Numbered from the stretch's first letter, positions 16,499 through 25,559 are shown. The stretch: 64,000 nt of DNA from Lachnospiraceae bacterium (GCA_023663655.1 JAMPGZ010000002.1:124001-188000), one strand, 5' to 3'. Notes: generated by a model not told the origin, from the sequence alone. Numbers and translations: made by a program.

Positions 16499-16825
16499 TT
16501 AATAGGGTTTAGATGAATATTTGTAATTCTTGGGTATTTGCAATTCAATAAGTGTTCCCTTGCGGTCTTTTACATTAATGCGTCTGTGATAGACTTCAAT
16601 ACCATTTTCTCGGCATGAGACTTCAATATATTCTCTTCCTTTAGGAACTGTGTAGTATACTAAATCGCGCCCCAAATATTCGTCATCTACATAGATTTCT
16701 ATTTGGCGTTCTTGACAAGTTAACCCTATTGTTTTAGTAGTGGAGCATGAACTTAAGCTTGTCGTTAATAGGGAGACTAAACAAATGATTGATTTAAAGA
16801 TTAATCCTACGTGATTACAACGCAT
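16499..16825 (-). CDS. Small PEGA-like lipoprotein
   Basis: A 108-residue putative lipoprotein, first gene of a three-gene leftward operon. The N-terminus is hydrophobic and ends in the lipobox SLSSC near residue 27. The mature part has IEIYVDDEYLGRDLVYYTVP and REYIEVSCRENG, a single PEGA-like beta unit parallel to the one in the next protein. There is no enzymatic motif. It is preceded by the structured-RNA candidate at 16877-17219, whose promoter may also serve this operon. Function unknown. Confidence 0.6.
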   Translation of the reverse strand: MRCNHVGLIFKSIICLVSLLTTSLSSCSTTKTIGLTCQERQIEIYVDDEYLGRDLVYYTVPKGREYIEVSCRENGIEVYHRRINVKDRKGTLIELQIPKNYKYSSKPY

Positions 16826-16876
16826 ATGTTTTAAAATCGCCGCCGGACCCTCTCATTGGCTTTTGATTGGTTTATA

Positions 16877-17219
16877 TGCAGAAAACGTGAGGTCTGTACT
16901 GTTGCTCGTCCCACGTATGGAGGCTCTGGTATTGCCCATCTCAGTTGAACGAGCAAACTTGCAGAGGCCTCACGTAGAATATGTTATTACCTGATTATGG
17001 CACTCGCGTGTCATAATCAGGCTAAATATACATATCCACATAAGCCATCTACTGTTTGCTACATTCTTGACTGAGATTGAAATTTACCAGATTTCCATAC
17101 GTCAAGAAAGAGCGTCGAGTAAACGCTTTCCATTATGTCTTGGCAAGCCAAACGGCAAGCCGATAACTACCGACCCCACCCACATTACCCACGACCGGGC
17201 CTCTGCGATGCGGTCTGCA
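16877..17219 (-). ncRNA. Candidate structured RNA or long structured leader
   Basis: A consensus minus-strand promoter (17224-17254) would start transcription near 17217. The following 340 bases hold consecutive hairpins: 17153-17162 (CGGC/GCCG), 17140-17151 (TTGGC/GCCAA), 17106-17130, 17066-17106 (CTTGAC/GTCAAG with an inner stem), 16990-17021 (14 bp) and 16885-16975 (long imperfect stem, 8-bp base). The ends TGCAGA and TCTGCA can pair, and TTTT follows the last stem. There is no coding frame of note. I could not match it to RNase P, tmRNA, SRP or 6S RNA by their known core motifs. It may instead be the leader of the lipoprotein operon. Confidence 0.5.
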
Positions 17220-17223
17220 ATCG

Positions 17224-17254
17224 CAAAGTTAATAATAATTTATGTATTGTCAAT
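17224..17254 (-). promoter_or_regulatory. Complete promoter driving leftward transcription of the RNA candidate
   Basis: On the minus strand ATTG (17254-17251), a 19-bp spacer and TAACTTTG (17231-17224) match the Bacteroides consensus. The nearest downstream protein start is 400 bases away. Confidence 0.7.
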
Positions 17255-17397
17255 AAAATATTGTTAGATTTCACATATTTCACAAATTCAATATTTTACA
17301 CTTTGTTAGACAAATATTTATGAATTACTGATGCGTTTGTTGATGTGAGTTGTAGAGCGATGAGATTGTTGTGTTGTGCCAGTTTTGGTATTTGTAT

Positions 17398-17465
17398 GAC
17401 ATCTTCGATGCCCGTTAATTGGGCTTACCTTACACGGCACCTCGGCTGTCGCCTCGTGGCTACGA
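17398..17465 (-). repeat. Palindromic repeat family, copy 3 (inverted)
   Basis: Read on the minus strand this gives CCACGAGGCGACAGCCGAGG and then GGGCATCGAAGATGTC, matching the second and third modules of copies at 14435 and 14736. The first module is missing. Confidence 0.7.
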
Positions 17466-17472
17466 TTATTTT

Positions 17473-17586
17473 GAGGGTGTTGCAGAACCGATAAGCACCG
17501 TAGGTGTGCCGTTATGTTTAACCACGATATCGCGGCTATGCCGCTCCCACAAATTCCTTCAATAAAAGAGGTTTTGCAACACCCTC
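17473..17586. mobile_element. 114-bp MITE-like element
   Basis: GAGGGTGTTGCAGAACC (17473-17489) and GGTTTTGCAACACCCTC (17570-17586) are terminal inverted repeats matching at 16 of 17 positions. The 80-base interior has no frame and contains short GC-rich palindromes. Confidence 0.6.
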
Positions 17587-17676
17587 GAGTCTGTTTTTAT
17601 CCCCGACTGAATGAAGCAAAGCCGGGGTCGGGGTCGTGACGCATCTGTTGACACGAGTCCCGGATGGGACAAGGCT

Positions 17677-17753
17677 ATTGTATCGTTCCTTCGGAACTCA
17701 AAATATGGTTGATGTTCGTAATTCCCGACATGCAGCGTTAGCGGAATGCCGGG
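17677..17753 (+). repeat. REP-like palindromic element
   Basis: ATTGTATCGTTCCTTCGGAA (from 17677) is followed by CCCGACAT (17724), the loop GCAGCGTTAGCGGA and ATGCCGGG (to 17753). This is the same palindrome and loop as in the 119-bp array, and the same upstream flank as at 8684. Confidence 0.75.
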
Positions 17754-17785
17754 AATTCTCGCCTATCCATTGCGGCTTGTGATGA

Positions 17786-17820
17786 AAAATAGGGAGTGAT
17801 GCCGTGCGGCATCACTCCCT
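17786..17820 (-). terminator. Terminator of the GH31-GH2-GH3 operon
   Basis: A near-perfect 14-bp stem (17791-17804 with 17807-17820) is followed on the minus strand by ATTTTTC. It stands 73 bases past the GH3 stop. Confidence 0.85.
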
Positions 17821-17893
17821 TCCTCAATCTTACCTTAGAGACCTCGTTAACAGAATACTGTATGTGTGTCGGTGTTTTGAGGTTTGGATTGAC

Positions 17894-20152
17894 CTATTTG
17901 TAGGAGAATTGCGCGTTGGCGCGTATATCGGTACTTGACGAACCTATGAGCGCTTTGAATTTGCCCGGTTCGGCAATCCATTCATGGGCTTTGTCATCGA
18001 AGAATTTCAGAGCCTCGGGTGTGATGGTGAATTCGACGGTCTTTGTTTCACCCGGCGCAAGGCTGATCTTCTTGAACTCTTTAAGCTCTTTCAGCGGACG
18101 CGGAAGCGATGATTTCTCGTCGGAGATGTAGAGTTGCACCACCTCTTTGCCTTCGGTAGCTCCGGTGTTGGTTACCGGCACAGATACTGTGATGGAGCCG
18201 TCAGCACCCATTTCCTTGGCTGAGAGAACAGGCTTGCCATATTCGAATGTGGTATAGCTCAGTCCGTGTCCGAAGGGGAACAGCGCAGGAATTTTCTTGG
18301 TGTCATGCCAGCGGTAGCCTACGAAAATATCATCGAGATACTCCTGCTCGGGATTCTTGCCTACGTTAACGTCGGCTCCGGCGAGGTCGGCGGCGGCGTT
18401 TCCTCCATCGGTAGCCTGTTCGATGCCGGGATATGACCTTTCGCCGAAGTAGTGGGCGCTGTTGTCTTCAAGACGGCGAGGGAACGAGAAGGGCAGTTTA
18501 CCGCTCGGATTGGTTTTACCTGAGATAACATCAGCCATCGACGGACCGATCATGGTACCGAGATACCAGCTTTGAAGCACGGCGGGAACCTTGTCGATCC
18601 AAGGCATAGCGTATGCGTTGCCCGATACGTTTGCCACCACAAGGTTGGGATTGGCAGCGGCAAGCTCCTCGATGATGAGGTCCTGACCCCAGGGGAGGTT
18701 ATATTCGCGGCGGTCGGAAGCCTCGCAATCCTGGAATCCGTTCTTGTTAAGTCCGCCTATGTAGATGACGGCATCGGCGTTTTTAGCCATCTCCACAGCC
18801 TGATTGCGCAGTGAGTCAAGAATGGCTTGCGGGATTATGTCCTCTTTTTCATACATGGCACGTCCAGTGCGGTAGCCTTCGGCATATTTAACTCCGTCGC
18901 CATATACCGCCTTTATCGCTTCAAGCGGCGAGAACATATCCTTTACTTTAAGTTCCGAGGAGCCGCCCCCTTGGTTGAGAGGACGCACCGCATTTTCGCC
19001 CACCACGAGGATGTTGCGGTATTTCGCGGGATCAAGCGGAAGAATGCCGTTGTTCTTAAGCAGCACTATCGCCTCGTCACCTATCTGCTTGGCTGCGGCA
19101 TAGTGTTCGGGAGAGGTGATTGAGCCGTAAGGCTTGTCGGGGTTCATTGCCGTGCGGAAGATGAGGCGCAGGATGTTGCGAGCCTTTGCGTCGACTGTAG
19201 AGTCGGGCACTTCGCCTTTTTTCAGCATTTCAAGGTAGGGGTTACCAAGATAATAGTCGTCAAAAGTGAACTCGCTTTCGCTGGTCAGTCCGTTGGTGAA
19301 TGACCCCATCTCTATGTCGAGTCCGTTGAGAGCCGATTCCTTGGTGTCATGAGCTCCGCCCCAGTCGGTGATAACCACCCCGTCAAATCCCCATTCATCG
19401 CGGAGAATCTTGTTGAGCAGGCGGTCATTGTGGCAGCAGTGCTGATTCCATATCTGGTTGTAGGCGCCCATTATCGACCAAGCCTTGCCATCCTGCACCG
19501 CTTTCTTGAATGCCGGAAGGTATATTTCATACAGAGCGCGGTCAGAGAGCACCACATTGATATTGCCGCGCCACTTCTCCTGATTGTTGAGGGCGAAATG
19601 CTTCACACAGGCGGCGACACCGTTCTTCTGCAATTCTTGGATGTAGGGCACCACCATCTCTCCGGCGAGGTAGGGATCCTCGCCCATATACTCGAAGTTG
19701 CGTCCGTTGAGCGGAGTGCGGTAGATGTTGACACCGGGACCGAGAAGTACATCCTTTTCGCGGAAACGTGCCTCTTCGCCCACGTTTTTGCCATATATAG
19801 CCGACATTTCGGGGTTCCATGTAGCGGCAAGCGCTGTCAACGCAGGAAATGCGGTGATGGAGTCGTTTTTCCAGTTGGAGTATCCCCAGTCATTCCAGTT
19901 GATTTCGGCACGCACACCGTGGGGACCGTCGCTCATCCATATTTCAGGGATGCCGAGACGCGGCACTCCGGGGCTTGAGAATTTGCCTTGGGCATGGCAC
20001 ATCTTCACTTTTTCTTCAAGTGTCATGCGAGAGAGAGCGTCTTCAACACGGTCCTCTATCGGCTTTGTCTTGTCGAGATACACCGGTTGCTGTGCTGCGG
20101 CTATCGATGTTGACGTGATAGCCATAGATAGTAATATGGTTTTTAGATTCAT
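17894..20152 (-). CDS. GH3 beta-glucosidase
   Basis: A 752-residue exported GH3 enzyme, probably releasing glucose from trimmed xyloglucan or cello-oligosaccharides in the periplasm. The signal peptide is NLKTILLSMAITSTSIAAAQ. The N-terminal TIM barrel has MSDGPHGVRAEINW, GPGVNIYRTPLNGRNFEYM, VKHFALNNQE and the nucleophile in VVITDWGGAHD (Asp about 263). The alpha/beta sandwich and C-terminal fibronectin-type-III-like domain (VPVTNTGATEGKEVVQLYIS) complete the usual three-domain form. It is the last gene of the leftward operon, 9 bases after the GH2 stop. Substrate is inferred from the locus. Confidence 0.93.
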   Translation of the reverse strand: MNLKTILLSMAITSTSIAAAQQPVYLDKTKPIEDRVEDALSRMTLEEKVKMCHAQGKFSSPGVPRLGIPEIWMSDGPHGVRAEINWNDWGYSNWKNDSITAFPALTALAATWNPEMSAIYGKNVGEEARFREKDVLLGPGVNIYRTPLNGRNFEYMGEDPYLAGEMVVPYIQELQKNGVAACVKHFALNNQEKWRGNINVVLSDRALYEIYLPAFKKAVQDGKAWSIMGAYNQIWNQHCCHNDRLLNKILRDEWGFDGVVITDWGGAHDTKESALNGLDIEMGSFTNGLTSESEFTFDDYYLGNPYLEMLKKGEVPDSTVDAKARNILRLIFRTAMNPDKPYGSITSPEHYAAAKQIGDEAIVLLKNNGILPLDPAKYRNILVVGENAVRPLNQGGGSSELKVKDMFSPLEAIKAVYGDGVKYAEGYRTGRAMYEKEDIIPQAILDSLRNQAVEMAKNADAVIYIGGLNKNGFQDCEASDRREYNLPWGQDLIIEELAAANPNLVVANVSGNAYAMPWIDKVPAVLQSWYLGTMIGPSMADVISGKTNPSGKLPFSFPRRLEDNSAHYFGERSYPGIEQATDGGNAAADLAGADVNVGKNPEQEYLDDIFVGYRWHDTKKIPALFPFGHGLSYTTFEYGKPVLSAKEMGADGSITVSVPVTNTGATEGKEVVQLYISDEKSSLPRPLKELKEFKKISLAPGETKTVEFTITPEALKFFDDKAHEWIAEPGKFKALIGSSSTDIRANAQFSYK

Positions 20153-20161
20153 AAGAATTAG

Positions 20162-22678
20162 TTAGTGTTTGGTCTTTACTATTGATTTTGCTTCGGATAG
20201 TCCTGGAGAAGCGGCTTCGATGGTGATGTCGCCGGTGTTGCCGTCGTTCTGCACTATGAGCAACGCTTTTCCGTAGAATGCTTTGCGGTGGTCGGCTTTG
20301 AAGCGTTCGAGCGATGTGGGCGATCCATTGTCAACTCCCACGTTTGCGCCGGCTCCGCTTACAGTGAAGGTTATCTCATTGTCGGCGTTAGGGCACAGAT
20401 TTCCGTCCTTGTCGACGATTTCAGCGGTGACGTAGCACAGGTCTTTTCCATCAGCGTTGATGACTGAGCGGTCGGGGGTAAGTCTTATCGCGGCAGGAGC
20501 GGAGGCTGTCTTTATCTCTTGCCGAGCCACCTCCTTGCCATCCTTGCGGCTCACGATCGACACTGCTCCGGGATGATAGGTGACACGCCATGAGGAGTGG
20601 TATTTGCCCGGTTCGGGATGACGTACACCCTGTGATTCTCCATTGACAAACAGTTCCACTTCGTCGGCATTGTTGTAGTAAGCCCACATATCGATCTCCT
20701 GTCCATCCTCCCAGTTCCAATGTGGGAACAGATGCAGCACAGTCTTGTCGGGACGCCATTGGCTCTGATACATATAGTAAACATCCTTGGGGAATCCGGC
20801 AAGATCCACGATTCCGAAATATGAGCTTCGTGCGGGCCAGCCGTAGGGAGTGGGTTCGCCGAGGTAGTCAAATCCTGTCCACACGAATTGTCCCATCACG
20901 AAATCGTTTTCCATCACGTTGCGCATTGACTGCTCATGTGAGTTGCCCCAGGGCACGTGGCAATTGTCGTAGGACGAGCATGAGAATGATTCGTCGAAGA
21001 ATGGTATATCCCAGCGTTTGGGCCAGATGTACATACTGTCGGAGGGCATACGGTAATATCCGCGGGTCATGAGTCCTGAGACACTTTCTGTCATTATGAA
21101 CGGCTTGCCGGGGAAATTGACGGGAACATTCTTGATGTCATTCTCGTGGTAGTTGAAGCCTATCACATCGAGGGCTCCGGAGCGGAACAGGTGGTTGCCG
21201 GGATTGGACTCGTTGCATCCTGCCGTGATGGGTCGCGATGGGTCATACTGACGGGTCATGTCGGCGAGTTTTTTCGTGAGAAGCGAGTTGACCGACATCT
21301 CCCCCTCGTTGGCAAGCATCTCCTTGCTGTGTCCGAAATTCAGGATGAGGTTGGCTTGCTCCAGCGACAGAGTGTCAGCCTTGGCATCGCTCCATTGCTC
21401 CAGCACCTCGTTGCCGATGCTCCACATGAACACCGAGGGATGGTTGCGGTCGCGCTTCACGAGGTCTACGAGGTCACGCTCGTGCCATTCGTCAAAATAT
21501 CTTGAATAGTCATGTGCTGTCTTTTTCTTGCGCCACATATCGAAGGTTTCGTCCATCACCATCAGCCCCATGCTGTCGCAAAGCTCCAGCAGTTCGGGTG
21601 CCGGTGGATTGTGGGATGAGCGTATGGCATTCACGCCCATCTCCTTCATTATTTCGAGCTGGCGTTCTATGGCGCGGCGATTCACCACAGCGCCGAGGGC
21701 TCCGGCGTCGTGATGGAGGCACACTCCATTTATCTTCATCGGTTTGCCGTTGAGCGAGAATCCTTTTTCAGCGTCAAATTCAAATGTGCGGAATCCGGTC
21801 ACTGTGCTGTAAGTGTCGAGTGTCTTTCCCGATGCGGCATCCTTTATGACGGTCACGAGGGTGTAGCGGTCGGGAGTGTCGGTGCTCCACAATTTCGGAT
21901 TTTTCAGAGTGATCTGCGAGCTTACGGTGGTGATGCTGTCATTCAACTCAATGGTCTGTGCCGGTGCCTCGGCGACTTTCTTGCCGTCGGTAGCTATCAG
22001 GTTAGAGCTGATTGTAATTGAGGTATTGCCGGCGGTGTTATTTTCAATCTCGGTGGTTATGTCGAGTGTGCCGGTGTCGCCGTTGACGGTCGCAATCACC
22101 GCCTGACCCCATTGAGCCACATGGATCGGGTCAAGGACACGCATCCACACATTGCGGTATATGCCGCATCCTGAATACCAACGGGAGTTGGGCTGCTCGG
22201 CATTGTCGACCTTCACGGCAATCACATTCTCCTCGCCATATTTCACGTAGGGGGTGATGTCGTAGCTGAACGAGGCGTAGCCGTAGGGGCGTGTGCCGAG
22301 GTAGTTGCCGTTGACGTAGACCGACGCGTTCATGTAGGCGCCGTCAAAGTCTATATAGATCTGCTTTCCTTTGTCGGAGTCGGGGACAATGAAATCCTTG
22401 CGGTACCATCCTATGCCTCCGGGGAGCGCTCCGCCGCCTGTGCCCGAGGGATTGCTCTCGTTGAAATCTCCTTCGATAGCCCAGTCATGGGGGAGATTGA
22501 GCTTGCGCCAATCGCTGTCGTCATAGTCGGGAGCTGCAACGCTGTCATTGTCGATAAGGGCAAACTTCCAGCCTGAGTTGAAATCTTTGCGTGATGATTG
22601 GGCGGCATCATCCCGGTTCTGACAGCCGATGAATGCTGTCAGAACCAGAAAGCTCGCGATAAACTTGAATATGTGCAT
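20162..22678 (-). CDS. GH2 beta-galactosidase, lipoprotein
   Basis: GH2 enzyme of 838 residues, likely removing galactosyl side-chain ends. I start it at the ATG giving HIFKFIASFLVLTAFIGC, a lipobox; the frame is open 33 codons further, but that part overlaps the GH31 gene. The sugar-binding domain has WRKLNLPHDWAIEGDFN and GGIGWYRKDF. The barrel has the acid/base in MWSIGNEVLEQW and the nucleophile in FIMTESVSG. After the lipid cysteine comes QNRDDAAQ rather than an acidic run, which suggests the periplasmic face. It lies 13 bases behind GH31. Confidence 0.92.
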   Translation of the reverse strand: MHIFKFIASFLVLTAFIGCQNRDDAAQSSRKDFNSGWKFALIDNDSVAAPDYDDSDWRKLNLPHDWAIEGDFNESNPSGTGGGALPGGIGWYRKDFIVPDSDKGKQIYIDFDGAYMNASVYVNGNYLGTRPYGYASFSYDITPYVKYGEENVIAVKVDNAEQPNSRWYSGCGIYRNVWMRVLDPIHVAQWGQAVIATVNGDTGTLDITTEIENNTAGNTSITISSNLIATDGKKVAEAPAQTIELNDSITTVSSQITLKNPKLWSTDTPDRYTLVTVIKDAASGKTLDTYSTVTGFRTFEFDAEKGFSLNGKPMKINGVCLHHDAGALGAVVNRRAIERQLEIMKEMGVNAIRSSHNPPAPELLELCDSMGLMVMDETFDMWRKKKTAHDYSRYFDEWHERDLVDLVKRDRNHPSVFMWSIGNEVLEQWSDAKADTLSLEQANLILNFGHSKEMLANEGEMSVNSLLTKKLADMTRQYDPSRPITAGCNESNPGNHLFRSGALDVIGFNYHENDIKNVPVNFPGKPFIMTESVSGLMTRGYYRMPSDSMYIWPKRWDIPFFDESFSCSSYDNCHVPWGNSHEQSMRNVMENDFVMGQFVWTGFDYLGEPTPYGWPARSSYFGIVDLAGFPKDVYYMYQSQWRPDKTVLHLFPHWNWEDGQEIDMWAYYNNADEVELFVNGESQGVRHPEPGKYHSSWRVTYHPGAVSIVSRKDGKEVARQEIKTASAPAAIRLTPDRSVINADGKDLCYVTAEIVDKDGNLCPNADNEITFTVSGAGANVGVDNGSPTSLERFKADHRKAFYGKALLIVQNDGNTGDITIEAASPGLSEAKSIVKTKH

Positions 22679-22691
22679 GAGGGAATTGGAT

Positions 22692-25559
22692 TTAGAGTTG
22701 TACTTTAACAGCCTTGCCGTCATACTCCACGAGTTTGCCTTTGGCTTTAATCGGGTTGGCGACAGGGTGTGCCGCATCGATCATGACGACATTGAATCGG
22801 CGGTCGGCTTTCATGCCCGGATACTCGCCCTCACGGTCGCCGATAGTGAGGGTAGAGGTGGCGTTGTCGTAAGTGAGCGGAATCTTGGCAAACTGTCCTT
22901 TTTCGTAATTGTAGTTCACGCCTTCATCCTCATACAGAGTGAAGTTTCCGTTTCGTCCGGAGTAGACAAGTATAGTCATTGGTTCGGTTGATTCTTCAGC
23001 CGTGGACTGGATATCGCCGCCAACAGGAATGATTGAGCCTGAGCGAACAAACAGAGGCATCTGCTCGTAGGGTGCGGCGATGTCGAGAGTTTGTCCTCCC
23101 TCGATTGCTTTGCCGGTATAGAAATTGTACCACAGACTGTGCTGCGGGAAATATACCTCGCGGCTGCGGGCACCGTACTTGTAGACGGGTGCTACCAAGA
23201 ACGCCGGTCCGAACATATATTGATCCTTTATGTCGTGAGTGGCGCCATCGGCTGCGAAGTCCATAACCATAGGACGCATGATGGTATAGTCGTCGAAGTG
23301 TGTCATGCCGGCGAGAGAGTAGATGTAGGGCATGAGGTTGTAACGCAGCTTGGTATAGTAGAGGATCGACTTGTAGGCGGGGTGTCCTTCGGGAGCTATG
23401 TTGTATATCTCGCGGAAGGGATACTGACCGTGGGCGCGGAACAGGGGAGAGAAGGCTCCGAACTGATACCAACGGGTGTTCAACTCGCGCCACTCCTTCA
23501 TGTCGGCATTCTCTTTGCCGGTTTTGCGGAACTCTTTTTCTCCGGCAACGTAACGGTCCTCGACACAGAATCCGCCGATGTCCATGGTCCACCAGGGCAC
23601 ACCGCTGATTGAGAAGTTCAATCCTGCTGAAATCTGTGCTTCCATGTCCTCCCAGCGTGTGGCTATGTCGCCGCTCCAAGTGGCGGTTGAATAGCGCTGC
23701 TGTCCGGCGAAGCCTGAGCGGGTGAGGAGGAACACTCGCTTGTCATTGTCGGTTTCGCGCTGTCCGTCATATATAGCCTCGGCATTCATGAGAGCGTAGG
23801 CGTTGAAGTATTTTGCGGTAGGACCGAGCGCGGTGGGACCGGCGAGGTCTTTACGGTATTCGATGTCGGTGCAGTCGCGGATATTGGGTTCGCTCGCGTC
23901 CATCCACCAAGCGTCGATGCCGAGGGGCACATAGTGGTCTTTCATCTGGCTCCAGAACAGCTTACGCGCTCCGGGAGAATAGGCATCGTAGAATGAGCCG
24001 AGGTAGCCGGGACCCACCCAGTCGAGGATGCTGTCCTTGATAGCTTGCTGATACATCCATCCTTTTTCGTCAAATTCCTTGAAATGCTCGGTGGTGGCAT
24101 AGAATTTGGGCCATACTGATACCATCACTCTTCCGTTCATGTCGTGGATTGAGTCGACCATGCCTTTGGGGTCAGGGAAACGTGCGGGGTCAAACTCGTG
24201 GCTTCCCCATGAATCCTGCTTCCAGTGCAGCCAGTCGATCACGATGTTGTCGATAGGTATCTGACGTTTGCGGAACTCGGCGAGAGTCGATAGCACCTCG
24301 TCCTGAGTGTTGTATTTCTCGCGGCTCTGCCAGTAGCCCATAGCCCATTTAGGCATGATGGGAGCCTTTCCGGTGAGTTTGCGGTAGCCTTTTATCACAT
24401 CGTCCATGTCGTCGCCATACACGAAGTAGTAGTCGATCATGTCCTGCATCTCGCCCCACCATGTCATCTCCTTGCCATTGGGCTCGTAGACGCGCAGACC
24501 GCAATAAGCGACAGCACCGTTGGGTGTCCAGTCGATTTTGAGGGGCACTCTTTTTCCGGCTTCAAGATTTACCGAGAACTTGTAGCTGTTGGGGTTCCAA
24601 GCCGTGCGCCATCTTTCAGGCACCACTTCCTTGCCGTCGATAGTCACGGTCTGGTAGCCTGAGTAATATAAGATGAATTTGTATTCACCTGATTCCTTCG
24701 GCTCTATTTCACCCTCGTAGGTGATGTGTGAGCCGTTGTACATGAAATCTTCGGGAAGATTCACCACATGGGCGAGGTCGCCTCGCTTGAGGTGCTCGAA
24801 GTAGAGCTGCTCCTCGCGACGTGACATCTCCTTGCCGTCCTTCTGCTTGTAGGTTCCGGTGAGGGCGCCCTCCTTGCCCTCCTTGTCATAAAGGGTGAAT
24901 GCCTCGTTGAGCTGCATATAAGGATTGGGATTTCCCCAGCGCAGCAATGAATAGCTGTCCCAAAGAATACCGTAATTGTTGGAGGAAACGATGAACGGCA
25001 CCGATACTTTGGTATTGTACTGGAACAGTTCTTCGTTTTTGTGTTTGTAGTTGAATTCGTTGCTCTGATGCTGTCCGAGACCATAAAGCCCTTCATCCTC
25101 ATCGAGTGATTGGAAACTTTGAGTCACGGTGAAACCGTCGGTGCCTTGGACATTTATCGGTTCAAACTTGCGTCCGCCCTCTTCCTCGCATAGGATAGGC
25201 TTTCCGTTGAGGTCGTAGAATGACACTGCCCCGTTGTCACGGTTGACGGTGGCTTTAAGGGCGGCTGTGGTGAGTGTCACCAGCGAGTCGTCGGCAACGA
25301 TGTCAAATGCTGTTTTCTCATTGTTGTCAACAATGATCAGGCTGCTGTCGGTCGAGAATTTTCCGGTTGCGGAAGCCGACACTCTGATGAGCTTGTCGCC
25401 GATCACTTTAAGTCGCACCTTGGCGGCACCGTTGTCATCTTTGTCATTGACACTAACAATGACACCGTCAGAAATTTTTTCATAGCCTGACGACGAGCAG
25501 CCGCTGAAAGTTATCATGGCTAATGCCGATAACATGGACATGGTAAAAGCAGTTCTCAT
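22692..25559 (-). CDS. GH31 alpha-xylosidase with inserted PA14 domain, lipoprotein
   Basis: GH31 enzyme of 955 residues, probably an alpha-xylosidase acting on the non-reducing end of xyloglucan oligosaccharides. The start chosen gives RTAFTMSMLSALAMITFSGC (lipobox FSGC); an upstream start would include the promoter. A PA14-like domain sits around residues 245-370 (THYEGEIEPKESGEYKF-type region to WTPNGAVAYCGLRVYEP). The catalytic barrel has WWMDASEPNI with the nucleophile near Asp554, SGFAGQQRYSTATWSGD, and WWTMDIGGF. The PA14 insertion and DASEPN motif are both seen in characterised gut Bacteroides xyloglucan alpha-xylosidases. First gene of the leftward operon. Confidence 0.92.
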   Translation of the reverse strand: MRTAFTMSMLSALAMITFSGCSSSGYEKISDGVIVSVNDKDDNGAAKVRLKVIGDKLIRVSASATGKFSTDSSLIIVDNNEKTAFDIVADDSLVTLTTAALKATVNRDNGAVSFYDLNGKPILCEEEGGRKFEPINVQGTDGFTVTQSFQSLDEDEGLYGLGQHQSNEFNYKHKNEELFQYNTKVSVPFIVSSNNYGILWDSYSLLRWGNPNPYMQLNEAFTLYDKEGKEGALTGTYKQKDGKEMSRREEQLYFEHLKRGDLAHVVNLPEDFMYNGSHITYEGEIEPKESGEYKFILYYSGYQTVTIDGKEVVPERWRTAWNPNSYKFSVNLEAGKRVPLKIDWTPNGAVAYCGLRVYEPNGKEMTWWGEMQDMIDYYFVYGDDMDDVIKGYRKLTGKAPIMPKWAMGYWQSREKYNTQDEVLSTLAEFRKRQIPIDNIVIDWLHWKQDSWGSHEFDPARFPDPKGMVDSIHDMNGRVMVSVWPKFYATTEHFKEFDEKGWMYQQAIKDSILDWVGPGYLGSFYDAYSPGARKLFWSQMKDHYVPLGIDAWWMDASEPNIRDCTDIEYRKDLAGPTALGPTAKYFNAYALMNAEAIYDGQRETDNDKRVFLLTRSGFAGQQRYSTATWSGDIATRWEDMEAQISAGLNFSISGVPWWTMDIGGFCVEDRYVAGEKEFRKTGKENADMKEWRELNTRWYQFGAFSPLFRAHGQYPFREIYNIAPEGHPAYKSILYYTKLRYNLMPYIYSLAGMTHFDDYTIMRPMVMDFAADGATHDIKDQYMFGPAFLVAPVYKYGARSREVYFPQHSLWYNFYTGKAIEGGQTLDIAAPYEQMPLFVRSGSIIPVGGDIQSTAEESTEPMTILVYSGRNGNFTLYEDEGVNYNYEKGQFAKIPLTYDNATSTLTIGDREGEYPGMKADRRFNVVMIDAAHPVANPIKAKGKLVEYDGKAVKVQL

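Noticed and set aside
16885..16975. Long hairpin considered as SRP RNA, 6S RNA or part of RNase P
   Set aside because: The SRP apical GGAA/AGCAGCC motif, the RNase P GAGGAAAGTCC core and a 6S-type total length were not found; kept only as an unknown structured RNA candidate.
17067..17323. Two short plus-strand frames opposite the RNA candidate
   Set aside because: Overlapping frames in structured non-coding sequence, no start signal and no domain.
22679..22777. N-terminal extension of the GH2 gene
   Set aside because: The extension overlaps the GH31 gene and puts the lipoprotein signal 33 residues inside the protein.
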